Assembly: GCA_036867785.1 (NCBI GenBank)
Contig: CP145411.1
Coordinates: 1,488,001-1,552,000, forward strand
From: Plasmodiophora brassicae
Lineage: Eukaryota > Endomyxa: Phytomyxea > Phytomyxea > Plasmodiophorida
Direction of reading: 5' to 3'
Length of the DNA: 64,000 bases
The stretch's first letter is position 1. Each line of letters begins with the position of its first letter. The translations under genes were made by a program, and so were the position numbers. The notes under the pieces are model-generated. The model was not told the DNA's origin, ran no database searches, and saw nothing but the letters and a program-made list of their open reading frames with translations. Shown here piece after piece: positions 1-11,051 of the stretch.

Positions 1-22
1 GGGTGGCGGTTCTAGACACGCT

Positions 23-900
23 TTATAGCGGTACGAGGGCGCGTTCCGAAGACCTAGCCGCCGCCGCCGCCGTCTTGAGCGTACTCAGGGTCGTCTGCGG
101 GGGCGTCAGCCAGATGGGCGCAGGTTCAACGTGCAATGGGTTCGTGGCGCCGACAACGGGGGTGGCCAGATGACGGGACAGGATCATCGGGCTCATGGTC
201 GGCGTTGGCATCATTGGCATCGGGTGCGGGGACCCGGCCAGCCACAACGCGCTTTCCAGGATCGGCGACGACTGGAAGTACACCAGGGATGACGCCACCT
301 CGATGGACACCTCGTACAGCGACTTGATTGCATAGATGTTCGGGTTCGCCGGCGTCGGCGGGTCGCATCGGCGAACCTTGGCGGCGTTGTCATGCCGCGC
401 TGGCACCGGATCGCTGCCTCGCGAACGTCGCCGTCGCCCACTGATGACCTGCTTGGCGACTTCCCTGGCGACCGCGTTCGTGTTTGGTGACGTGGACACT
501 GCTTTCCTTCTGACCTTGTCTGAGCCACGACGGTGTTATGAGCGCCACGACAGGCACACGTTCGGGACGTACCGATGTAGTCGACGCAGGGTTGCGAATA
601 GTTGTGGAACCCGAGGTGGCGGAACGCGAACAGGATGTCGTCGCTCTCGATGGTCGACTCAGGGCGCCCGTGGTCCGATGCTTCGCTCGTCAGGAAGCAG
701 ATGAACTCGCAGACGCACCGCTGCACGGCACGTTCCGCATCCGTCGACACGGACGCGCCCGGCGGCAGCGCGCGTCTCATGACCTCGGCGATCTTCTCCA
801 CCGGCAGCAACGGGTCGTCGTCGTCGCCGTGCGCGTCGGCAACACCGGCGAACGACATCAGCGCGGCGCACGCCTCGTCGTCGACGACTTGTGCCATCAT
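23..900 (-). CDS. NFYB: NF-YB/HAP3-like histone-fold transcription factor
   Basis: Histone-fold subunit of the CCAAT-binding NF-Y complex, expected to dimerise with NF-YC in the nucleus. Two exons: 900-573 and 498-23, joined across a 74-nt intron (donor G|GTACGT, acceptor AAAGCAG), giving about 267 aa. Residues 30-100 match the NF-YB core: LPVEKIAEVMRRALPP, then a second helix with CVCEFICFLTSEASD, then DDILFAFRHLGF. These are the family's canonical blocks, with the TSEAS motif intact. The C-terminal half is low-complexity and rich in Pro, Met and Ala, with no recognised domain. The start is the first of two adjacent ATGs, just before the acidic stretch preceding the fold. Its end lies close to the left edge of the window. 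The identity is confident; the exact C-terminus is less so because exon 2 has only frame support. Confidence 0.85.
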
Positions 901-1663
901 GGCGCGCGTCCGGAGCGTAACACGTTATGTGGACAAATGGGCCACCCCTGCCGGCCCATTGGGGACCCCACGGGATCCGTGGCGGACTCCGCGGCGCGAT
1001 CATCACCGCCGCCCCCTCCCCCCTGGGACGCCATTCCCGGACACACACCAGCCCCAGGCCGCGCATCTTGCCAACCCGGGGGACGGTAACCTACGTACCA
1101 ACGCCGCCGACGCCGACGTCGTGCACGTCACCCGTCCGTCCCTGCGCGTCGACCGAGCGTTAGGTAGCGGTCGTCGAAGATGGTGTTGCCAATGGTCGGC
1201 AGGAGGTTAGCGAGGTGGGCGTCGCGTGACGTCGGCGTCGTTGACGCGAGGGGAGCATTTATAGCTCCGGAGGGGTCCGAATCGGGGTGCATCGGCTGAG
1301 AGGGTTGGGAACAGCCGCCCGGTTCGTTTCGCGGTGGGTGGCAGTCGCCAGCTCTGTCTGCCGCGGTCGCGATGTTCTAGGACCGAGCAGCATTGGGCAG
1401 CACAACGCGAGACCCAAGTGAACCTGCGGGCCACTCTGATGGGCCCCGTAGCACAGTGACGTGCCCAGCCGCCCAACAACCCGATATACCTGGCCCGGTT
1501 TGCTGCTGCCTCCACCAACCGCCTTCGTGTCTAAGGACGTTCGGCTAGCGCTGCCCATGACATCATGCTCTTAATAATCGGGACGAGCCTGTAGCAATTG
1601 GGGAGCTGGTCCTGGGAGTTTCTTGGCATTACAGCAGGATGTTACGTCCCGTCGTGTGGTTGG
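901..1663. other. Intergenic; 3' flank of the array family from about 1275
   Basis: No supported gene. Bases 901-1200 are presumably the NF-YB upstream region. From about 1275 the sequence matches the 3' flanks of copies B-D (a block reading gggtggcagtcgcc recurs near 1332, 4199, 7015 and 10711). This is the left end of the duplicated segment. Confidence 0.6.
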
Positions 1664-3041
1664 TTACGCGTTGAACACGTCATGTTCAGTCGCGCGACGT
1701 CGAGACGAACAGTCGTAGATGACGGCCAATGTCATTAGTAACACAGCGAGGGCAACGGTGACGGCGCCCGCCATGATGGGCAGACGATACTCTGGGGCGA
1801 CGTAGAGGCGCGGCAGGGGTTTCGAATTGAGAAGACGTTGGTCGTTGGTTGGTGCTGGTTCTGCCCTAGATGCGTAGCGAGCTCCCAGACCGAACCCAGC
1901 GGCAGCAGTGGCAAGGCTCGCCACCAACAGCGGCTTCGATGCCGCCTGACGTTTGTTTTGGTCGATCGCCGGCACTGACCTCGACCACCGGGTGGTAAGC
2001 AACCGCATTACTGCAGCGACCCCGGTAGAAACGAACAGTCCCGTCGTCAACGAATTCTTCTACAGTGCCACTGTGAGAGGCGGGAGATGCACGTCACGTT
2101 TCGTAACGTACCTGCCAGGTCAGTGTTGCAACCTGCGCTGACAGATTATCCAGAGCCTGTGCTTGGCTGGTGACATTGACACGTAGAGAGTTGCGTTCGT
2201 TTGTTATCGCTTGTAGCGCATGTTTCTGATTGGACGACTCCTCTTCGAGGCGTTCAATTGTTGACGATAGCTCAGCCACCTGACGTCGCTCCTCGGACAG
2301 GTTGCCCTCGGTCAGCCGCATACAGGTCTCCGCATCAGAGCTCGTTTGGTAGCCGCTCTTCAGGACGTCATTCCTCTACGACGGGCTTACATCAGTGGCA
2401 TGGAAGGAGCAGCAATATGCCCAGGTAAACGGGACCTTGATGTATATCTCTTGTTTACGTTTCGACCGTTGTAGGGGCAAATTGCTGTACACGACGTATT
2501 CGCATTGTTTGTACTACAGACAAGAGGGCTCACTACCGGAACGCACGGGATAGACCCTACACGTAGCAGGACTGACCTCCATGGACACAGTAACACGTTT
2601 TGCAACCCGCTGACGAAAGACAATCTTGATATCGGACGGTACCGGGTCGCCTTCCGGACCGACATCGAACTCGAACCTATCCAACATACTCGGTAAGGCC
2701 ATTCCGCAGGATTACATTCTCAACGCAACCGACCTCATCCAATATTTCCCGTTGTCAGCATAGGCACACAAACCAGGCACCGAGGTAGTATTGTGGTAGT
2801 ACTGCTCATAACGCAATCCGCGATTTTCACCCGACCCGTATGCACGTCTACAGAGCATCGCATCGGATGTGCTGCCTGATCCATATCTGATGAACTTGAT
2901 TCTGGATAAGGTCCACCAGCGGTCTGGATCGACAAGGCCGGCACGCTCGATCTTCAAGGTCACCGTATCGGCCCCTGCAGACTGGCGATCCGTCAACAGT
3001 AACGCACAGGCGACCACCAGGCCCAACAATCCAGCAGCCAT
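1664..3041 (-). CDS. Array family copy A: secreted/membrane coiled-coil protein
   Basis: Unrecognised family. Five exons inferred: 3041-2734, 2676-2577, 2513-2436, 2375-2112, 2059-1664, all joining in phase, about 381 aa. Exon 1 encodes a signal peptide (MAAGLLGLVVACALLL) and the start of an ectodomain. Exon 3 carries the family-diagnostic YKQCEYVVYSNL and EIYIK. Exon 4 is a short 88-residue coiled coil with a few NxT/S sequons. Exon 5 has hydrophobic stretches, ending with one of about 20 residues followed by YDCSSRRR. The start is the ATG giving the signal peptide, shared by all copies. Exon 1 could instead end 18 nt later at AAT|GTAATC; the AG|GTCGGC donor is preferred because copy E has a stop between the two. 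Coiled coil, sequons and hydrophobic tail suggest a cell-surface or endomembrane protein; function is unknown. Confidence 0.7.
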
Positions 3042-4579
3042 TGATTGCGGGCGCAGACGCTAGGCGCCTTCCCGTACGGCAGCCACGAGTTGCCGAATCG
3101 ACAGAGGTTCGTTTCCAATTAAGCCGCAGAGCTCGGGTCCGACGAGCCCGATTTAGTCTTCGGTACCGCAGTAAACGCACGGTACCCGCCGGACCCACCA
3201 CGTCCACCCTGGTCGTTCGAGGCGCGCGGGTATCGCGAGCGGCGAAGTTTCCCTGTTTCATAGCGGACCTCCTTAGGATTCTGCCAGCATGCCCCGCGAT
3301 GATTCTGCTGGAGGCTCGATTTCGAATGCCTGCTGTGTACAATGCCGCTGCGGTACGAGGTCTGACGTCTGGGGCCACGTTCAGTAGGCGGTGTTGATCA
3401 CAATAGAACCTGCGGGATCAACGGAAACGGCATCTGCATGACTACTGGCGATCATCGTCGACAGTGCCTTCCGTTGAAGCAGCAGACGTCGACGGATTAA
3501 CGACGTACGACGAAGCGGGCATTGGGGTGCATCGGAAAGGCCAGTCGAAGGTTGACAAGCGCGCAACGTGCCCTTGTCGACGAGGCATGGTTCCGCCTGA
3601 CTGTTCCCTGTTTCATCAGGATCTTGCCCGGCATGGGCGACCCGTTGGTTCTGCTGGCGCCTCAGGTGCCTGCTGTGTACAACGGTCAATGCGGAAGAGG
3701 TACGAGATCTGACATCTAGTCGCCACGTGAAGTAGGCGGACGTTGATCAGAACAAGACATGTGGGTGCTAAGGAAACGGCATCTGTACAACGACTGGCCG
3801 TCATCGTTCGACAGCGAAATCCGTTGAAGCAGCAGACGGTGTTGAATGATAAGTAACAATGTACGAAGGAGCTGACATTCGGGAGCAGCTGAAGGCCATT
3901 CGAAGGGTGGCAAGCGCACCATTTCGACGAGGTATGTCTCCGCCTCACTGTTCTTACATCAGAGATTCGGAAATAGGCCGATGCCCACTCGTTCTGGCAG
4001 CTGCAGGGCCTGGTCCTGCTCTGAGTTCTGCCCTTGCTTTGAAACGCAGTCGCAATCTGCGTTCTCAAGCGGGTTTCGCCGTCACCTGACTTCGGCATTG
4101 TCGACGGCTCGACGCAAGGAGGCCGCCTATTGCTCCTGTTGGGCCCGAATCGAGTGCATCGGCTGGGGCGTTGGGAACATTGCCCGCCTCGTTCGCAGTG
4201 GGTGGAAGTTGCCAGGTCTGTCTGGCACGTTCACGATGTTCAAAGGCCGATCGCCATACAAACGCCTAGACCTACGCTGACCGTTGATGCTGCGGGCCAC
4301 TCTGGTGGGCCCCGTATCACAGTGACGTGCCCAGCCGGCGCTGAAAAGCCCAATAGACACTCTGCAGACCGAACAGCTGCGGTAGCCTCCCACCTACCGT
4401 CTTCGTGCCTACTAGGGACGCATACGATGACCATCCGGCTAGTGCTGCCCATGATCTCACGAGCCTTATCGTCGGAACGAATCTGTAGGGGAACAAACTT
4501 GCGTTTTATGGTATTGGGGAAATGCGCTTGCGAACTTGTTGGCGCCACAGCAGTATGCTACGGCCGGTCGTGTGGTGGG
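3042..4579. repeat. Spacer A-B with an internal ~357-bp tandem duplication
   Basis: The upstream sequence of copy A occurs twice. The block beginning ccctgtttcat near 3250 recurs near 3607, and both copies continue into matching tgcctgctgtgtacaa and aaacggcatctg motifs. The other spacers have it once. The right part (about 4130-4579) is the 3' flank of copy B. Open frames here are not conserved between spacers, so I call no gene. Confidence 0.55.
3094..3156 (-). promoter_or_regulatory. Conserved upstream block of the array family
   Basis: About 60 bp starting roughly 55 bp upstream of the ATG. It contains a CTAAATTAGAAACGAAC-like motif and a GACCCGAGATCT-like motif on the minus strand. It recurs upstream of every copy: B 6108-6172, C 9837-9902, D 13500-13563, E 31919-31983. 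Conservation at a fixed distance from the start suggests a core promoter or 5' UTR element; this is inference. Confidence 0.45.
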
Positions 4580-6055
4580 TTACGCGTTGAACACATCATG
4601 GTCAGTCGCGCGGCGTCGAGACGAACAGTCGTAGACGACGGCCACTGTCATCAGTAGCACAGCGAGGGCGGCGGTGACGGCGCCAGCCATGATGGGCAGG
4701 CGATACTCTGGTGCGACGTAGAGGGGCGGCAGGGGTTTCGAGTTGAGAAGACGTTGATCGTTGATTGGTGCTGGTTCTGACGTAGACGCGTAGCGGGCTG
4801 CCAGACCGATGCCAGCGGCAGCAGTGGCAAGGCTCGCCACCAACAGCGGCTTCGATGCCGCCTGTCGTTTGTTTTGATGGTTCGCCGGCACTGGCCTCGA
4901 CCGCCGGGCGGTAAGCAACCCCATTACAGGAACGGCCCCGGTAGAGACGATCAGTCCCGCGGTCAACGAGTTCCTCTACAGTGCCATTATGTGAGATGCG
5001 GGAGATGCATGTCACGTTCGAAACGGACCTGCCAGGTCAGTCTTGCAACCTTCGCTGCCAGCTTATCCAGAACCTGTCCTCGAACAGTCAGGTTCGCGAT
5101 TTCGCTTGCTTGACGATCGCTAGTATTGCGCAGGACAGCGCTTTCCCCATCGAGTAACGTCACCTGGTCAGTTAGACTCGCGACCAGTCCTGCTTGGCTG
5201 GTGACAATGGCAGGTAGAGAGTCGCGCTCGTCTGTCATCACTTGTAGTGCGTGTTTCTGCTTGGACGCTTCCTCTTCGAGGCGTTTAATTGTTGACGACA
5301 GCTCAGTCACCTGATGTCTCTCATCGGACAGCTTGTCCTCGGCCCGCAGCTTGCAGGCCTTCGCATCAGAGCTCGTTTGGTAGATGCTCTTCAGGACATC
5401 GTTCCTCTACAATGCGCTTACGTCAGTGGCATGGCTGAAGCGGCAGCATGCTCTGATAAAAGGGACCTTGACGTATATCTCATGTTGTTTCTTTGAAATG
5501 TTTAGGGGCAAATTGTTGTACACGACGTATTCGCATTGATTGTACTACAATCAGGAGCGCTCATTACCGGAACGCACGGGATAGACCCTACGTAGCAGGA
5601 CTGACCTCCAAGGACACGGTCACACGCTTTGCGCCGCATTCATTATGTTCAAAGTCGATCTTGATATCGGACGGTACCGGGTCGCCGTGCGGAGGGACAT
5701 CGAACTCGAACCTTATCCACAATACTCGGTAAGGCCATTCAACGGATTACATTCTCAACATTGCCGACCTCGTCCAAACCGTCCCGTTGTCAGGATAGGC
5801 AAACAATGAATCCACCGAGGTAGTATTGCAGTACGTTCCGTGTGCGTCTCCAGAGTGGTATGTACGTCTCCAGACCATCAATTCGGATGTGCTACCAGGC
5901 CCGTATCTGGTGAACTTGACATCGAACAAGCTCCACCGTTCCGAAACGATAAGGTCGGAACCCTCGATCTTCCAAGTCACCGTATCAGCTCCTGCAGACT
6001 GGCGATCGGTCAACAGCGCACAGGCTACCACCAGGCCTAACAATCCAGCGGCCAT
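4580..6055 (-). CDS. Array family copy B
   Basis: Same five-exon plan: 6055-5769, 5711-5606, 5544-5467, 5406-5029, 4975-4580, all phases consistent, about 414 aa. Exon 3 reads YNQCEYVVYNNLPLNISKK and then EIYVK. Exon 4 (126 codons) is longer than in A and contains a 28-residue-type unit with ASEIANLT. Exon 5 is the same length as in A. The acceptor before exon 5 is fixed by comparison: B lacks the CACAG seen in A, C and D, so the shared CACTGTAG must be used. Copy B is closest to A in overall coiled-coil size. Confidence 0.7.
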
Positions 6056-7379
6056 TGGTCGCGGGCGCAGCCGCTAACCGCCTTCCAGTACGGCAGCCAC
6101 GACTCGCCGAATCGGCAGACGTTCGTTTCTAATTTAACAGCAGAGATCTCGGGTCCGACGTGCCCGATTTAGACGTCGGTGGTATTTCTGGCGGCGAAAT
6201 CGCCCTGTTTCATAGCGGACGTCCTCATAGCGTATGTCAACACGCCCAGTAGAAGTGACCCGTTGTTCGTGCTGGCCCAGCGACTTCGACTGCCAGTTGT
6301 GTACAGTGCCGCAGAGGTACGTTGTCTGATATCATGTGCCCATGTCCAGTGGGCGGACGTTGATCACAAGAAGACAAGAGGAAACGGCATCTGTGTGGCG
6401 GCTGGCCATCATCGTCGACGGCGACGTCGTTGAAGCAATAGACGTCGATGGGACTCAGCCGTGGCACTAACGATGTACGAAGGAGCTGACGTTCGCGGCA
6501 GAGGAAAGGCCAACCGAAGGATGACCAGTGCAGTGCCGCCATGTCGACGAGGTATGGCACGTCCTCACTGGCATCACTTCAGAGATACGGGACTGATGGA
6601 CACCCGTTCAGCCAGCTGCAGGGGACATAGCGCCAGGACGACCCCGGCGAAATGAGATCGACATGAGGTGTCGATGCCACGACAGTGGCCCATGTCGGCG
6701 GCGCCATCGTCCGACGCCCAGTGCCGGTTTGCTAGTGGTACGCGCAATACTGGACATAGATGTTCGTGCTGGCTTCTTGTTCTGTCGAAACGTCAGCCCG
6801 TATCGTATCGGTCGCCACGTGGTAGGTGTCACCTGCTTCGATGCGATTGAAGATGATGGCGTTGCCAGCGCGGCTGGGTGTTGGCGTTCTGAAGCGTGGT
6901 CGGCGTCGCGCAACATCGGCATCGTCGTCCCAAGAGTTCCCTTAAAGCTTCTGAAGCGTCCCGAATCGGGCGCATCGGCTGAGGCGATGGGCATATGCGT
7001 TCGGGCCGTTCGGGGTGGGTGGCAGTCGCCATATCTGTCTGGCACGTTCCGACACCGCTGACAGTTCATGCTGCGGGCCGCTCTGCCGATTCATATCGGC
7101 GTGCCTGGCCGCCCACCGGCCCCTATAGACCTGATCCTGTTCACTGCTGTCCAGGTCGTGCAGGCTGCAGCCGGCGACCCCACCACCGCCTTCGAGCCCA
7201 AGCACGCGCTCGTTGACGACCGCCCTGTTCAAGCGGCTAGAGCTGCCTATGGTCTCATGCTACGAATCAGAACGCGCCTCCAGACAAACAAATTCAGCGC
7301 TTTGGTGTATTGCATTGGCAATTGGGCTTGCGAGCGTCGTGGCATGACAGCCGTTTGTACGTCCGGGTCGTGCGGTGGG
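6056..7379. other. Spacer B-C
   Basis: No supported gene. About 6056-6600 is conserved 5' flank, 6955-7379 conserved 3' flank of copy C. The middle (about 6655-6955) is shared only with spacer C-D, which lacks about 75-80 bp present here around 6775-6855. A plus-strand frame at 6663-7061 has a relative at 10440-10757 but not in spacer A-B, so it is probably chance. Confidence 0.5.
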
Positions 7380-9786
7380 TTACACGTGAAACACGTCATG
7401 GTCGGGCGCACGGCGCCGAGACGAACAATCGTAGATGACGGCCAACGTCATCAGTAGCACAGCGAGGGCAACGGTGACGGCGCCTGCCATGATGGGCAGA
7501 CGATACTCTGGTGCGACGTAGAGGCGCGGCAGAGGTTTCGATTTGAGATGACGTGGATCGCCACTTGGTGCTGGTTCTGCCGGAGATGCGACGTAGCGAG
7601 CTCCCAGACCGATGCCAGCAGCCATAGAGGCAAGGGTCGCCACCAGAAGCGATTTCGATGCCGCCTGTCGCTTGTTCGGATCGTTCGCCGGCACTGGCCT
7701 CGACCGCCGGGCGGTAAGCAACCCCGTTACAACAGCGGCCCCGGTAGAAACGAACAGTCCCGCCGTCAACGAATTCTTCTACAGTGCCACTGTGAGAGCC
7801 GGGAGATGAATAAGATGTCACGGTCCAAACGTACGTGCCAGGTCAGTGCTGCAACCTGCGCTGACAGACGGGTCGCATTGACGAGGGAGCGATTGCACTC
7901 TTCGCGGAGACACACGCCCTGCCTTTCCAGTTCCGTGACCTTGATGTTCAGGTTCGCGATATGATTTGCCTCACGGGCGCGTTTCGTAAGGAAGTCCTTG
8001 CGCTCATCTTGCAGGGCCAAGACGCGGCTGTTCAGCGTTGCAATGACATTTGCCATGCGCGTGCCGTTCGCGAGGAGCCGGGACCGTTCTTCCCGTAGGC
8101 ATGCGCGTTCTCCTTCCACTTCCACGACATGGGTATTCAGGTTCGCGATCTCCCCTGCCTGGCGAGTGCTGCTGGCAAGGAGCATGGAGCGTTCTCGCTC
8201 CAGAACCGAAACTTGGTCATTCAGGTTTGCGATATCGATTGCTTGGTTGGTGGCGTTGGCGAAAAGACAGGCATGCTCCTGCCTCAGTGTCCAAAGAAGG
8301 TCGTTCAGCTTCGCGGTCTGGTTCGCTTGGCGGGTAAGGTTGGCAAGAACGCATGCCTGACGAGCGCCTTTCGTAAGGAAGTCTTTGCGTTCCTTTTGCA
8401 GGGCCACGACGCGGTTGTTCAGAGTTTCAATAACATTTGCCTGGCGCGTGCCGTTCGCGATGAGTCGGGACCGTTCTTCCCGAAGGCACGCGCGTTCTCC
8501 TTCCACTTCCACGACATGGGTATTGAGGTTCGCAATCTCCGCTGCCTGACGGGTGCTGCTGGCGAGGAGCTTGGTGCGTTCTTGCTCCAGAACCGTGATT
8601 TGGTCATTCAGGTTTGCGATATCAGTTGCTTGGTTGGTGCTGTTGGCGAGAAGACAGGCGTGCTCCTGTCTCAGTGTCGAAAGAAGGTCGTTCAATTTCT
8701 CGGTCCCATTCGCTTGGCAGGTAAGGTTGGCAAGTACGCAGGCCAGCGTTTGGCGTAGGCATTCGCCTTCGTCATCTAGAGTCAGTACTCGTTCACTCAG
8801 GTTTGCGATAACGAATGCTTGACGAATGCTATCATTGCGCATGAGGGCGCGTTCCCCGTCAAGTAATGTCACCTGGCCAGTTAGACGCGTGATTAGTCGT
8901 GCTTGGCTGGTGAAATTGGCACGTAGAGAGCTGCGTTCGTCTTTGATCGCTTGTAGTGCTTGTTTCTGCTTGGAAGATTCCTTTTCGAGGCGCTCAATTG
9001 TTGCCGATTGCTCAGTCACCAGACGTCTCTTCTCGGACAGCTTGCTGTCGATCAGCAGCTTGCAGGACTTCGTCTCAGCGCTCGTTTGGTAGACGCTCTT
9101 CAGGACATCATTCCTCTGCAACGCGTTGACGTGAGTGGAATGGAAAGAGCAGGATATTGCCCAGGTAACGGACCTTGATGTAGATCTCCTGTTCATCGTC
9201 TGGATCACCTAGGGACATATTGTTGTACACGACGTATTCACATTGTTTGTACTACAACAAGAGGGCTCATTACCGGTACGCACGGGATAGACCCTACGTA
9301 GCAGGACTGACCTCCAAGGACACGGTCACACGTTCTGCGGGGCCTACCAGCGGATCCCACTGATTAAAGGTGATCTTGATATCGGACGGTACCGGGTCGC
9401 CATCCGGAACGACATCGAAGTCGAACCTTATCCAACATATTCGGTAAGGTCATTTCGCAGGATTACATGCCCAACGCTGCCGACCTCATCCAATATTTCC
9501 CGTTGTCCGAATAGGCAATCAAACCAGGCACCGACGTAGTATTGTGGTACTGATCATAACACAATCCGCTTTTTTCTCCCGACCGGTATGCATGTCGACA
9601 GAGCATCGCTTCGGATGTGCTGCCGTATCCATATCTGATGAACTTGATATTGAATAAGGACCACCAGCGATCTGGATCGACAAGGTCGGCACCCTCGATC
9701 TTCCAAGTCACCGTATCAGCCCCTGCAGACTGGCGATCTGTCAACAAAGCACAGGCGATCACCAGGCCTAACAATTCAGCAGCCAT
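7380..9786 (-). CDS. Array family copy C, long coiled-coil form
   Basis: Five exons: 9786-9485, 9426-9312, 9251-9174, 9115-7835, 7778-7380, about 724 aa. The ectodomain has TVTWKIEGADLVDPDRWWSL and FDFDVVPDGDPVPSDIKI. Exon 4 (427 codons) is one continuous coiled coil built from units of 28 residues, such as LLANSTNQATDIANLNDQI, with some extended by one heptad. NxT/S sequons recur near the unit starts, as expected for a lumenal or extracellular rod. Exon 5 encodes hydrophobic segments near SLLVATLASMAAGIGLGA and IMAGAVTVALAVLLMTLAVI. Introns are 40-80 nt, with a CTCAC-type branch site before exon 4. The closest relative is copy D, whose exon 4 has exactly the same length. Confidence 0.72.
7961..8734 (-). 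repeat. 387-bp tandem duplication inside exon 4 of copy C
   Basis: Two in-frame units of 129 codons, 8734-8348 and 8347-7961. Each begins LANLT and runs through IANLNTHVVEVEGERACL. Each holds sub-units of 28, 35, 28 and about 38 residues. The 387-nt offset was checked at two separate landmarks. Confidence 0.75.
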
Positions 9787-11051
9787 TGATTACGGGTGCA
9801 CACGCTAATCGCCTTCCAGTACGGCAGCCACGACGTGCCGAATCGAGAGACGTTCGCTTCAAATTTATCAGCAGAATCTCGGGGCCGACGTGCCCGATTT
9901 AGACGTCGTCGGTAGATCCACCGCGTCCATCAGTCGACCGTTCGAAGCACGCGGGTATCGCTGGCGGCGAAATCGCCCTCTTTCATAACGGACGTCCTCA
10001 GCGTATGTCAGCATGCCCAGCAGAGGTGACCCGTTGATCGTGCTGGCCCAGCGACTTCGATTGCCAGTTGTGTACAGTGCCGATGAGGATCGAGATCTGA
10101 TTTCATGTGCCCACGTCCAGTAGGCGGACGTTCATTATAAGAAGACAAGGGGAAACGGCATCTACATGGCGGCAGGCCATCATCGTCGACGGCGACGTCC
10201 GTTGAAGCAATAGACGTCGATGGGACTCAGCCGTGGCACTAACGATGTTCGAAGGAACTGACGTTCGCGGCAGAGGAAAGGCCAACCGAAGGATGACCAG
10301 TGCAGTGCCGCCATGTCGACGAGGTATGGCATGTCCTCACTGGCTTCACTTCAGAGATACGGGATTGGACTGATGTCCACCCGTTCAGCCAGCTGCAAGG
10401 GACACAGCGTCCGGAGGATTCCGGCGAAAGGAGATCGACGTGAGGTGTCGATGTCACGACAGACGCCCATGTCGGGGGCGTCATCGTCCGACACCCAGTT
10501 CCCGTGTGCTAGTGATACGCGCAATACTGGACATCGATGTTCGTGCTGACGATGGTGTTGCCACCGCGGCTGGGCGTGGGCGTTCTGAAGCGTGGTCGGC
10601 GTCGCGCAACATCGGCATCGTCGTCCCCAGGGGACCTTTAATGCTCCTGAAGCGTCCCGAATCGGGCGCATCGGGTGAGGCGGTGGCAACGTGCGTCCGG
10701 GTCGTTCGGAATGGGTGGCAGTCGCCATATCTGTCTGGCACGTTCCGACGACGCTGACCGTTCATGCTGCGGGACGCTCTGCCGATTCATATTGACGTGC
10801 CTGGCCGCCCACCGGCCCCTATAGACCTAATCCTGCTCGCTGTTGTCCAGGTCGTGCAGGTTGCGGCCGGCGCTCCCACCACCGCCGTCGAGCCCAAGCA
10901 CGCGCTCGTTGACGACCGCCCTGTTCAAGGGGCTAGCGCTGCCTATGGTCTCATGCTACGAGTCAGAACGCGCCTCCAGACAAACAAATTCAGCGCTTTG
11001 TTGTATTGCATTGGGAATTGGGCCGTTTGTACGTCCGGGTCGTGAGGTGGG
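9787..11051. other. Spacer C-D
   Basis: No supported gene. 9787-10330 is the conserved 5' flank of copy C and about 10655-11051 the 3' flank of copy D. It is collinear with spacer B-C apart from short deletions. Confidence 0.5.

Noticed and set aside
3041-3260. Conserved minus-strand ATGAAA(C/G)A about 200 bp upstream of the array starts
   Set aside because: The following codons are not conserved and soon hit stops in some copies; at most an upstream ORF.
6663-7061. Plus-strand frame in spacer B-C with a relative at 10440-10757
   Set aside because: Similarity follows from the segment duplication; the frame is absent from spacer A-B and has no domain or splice support.
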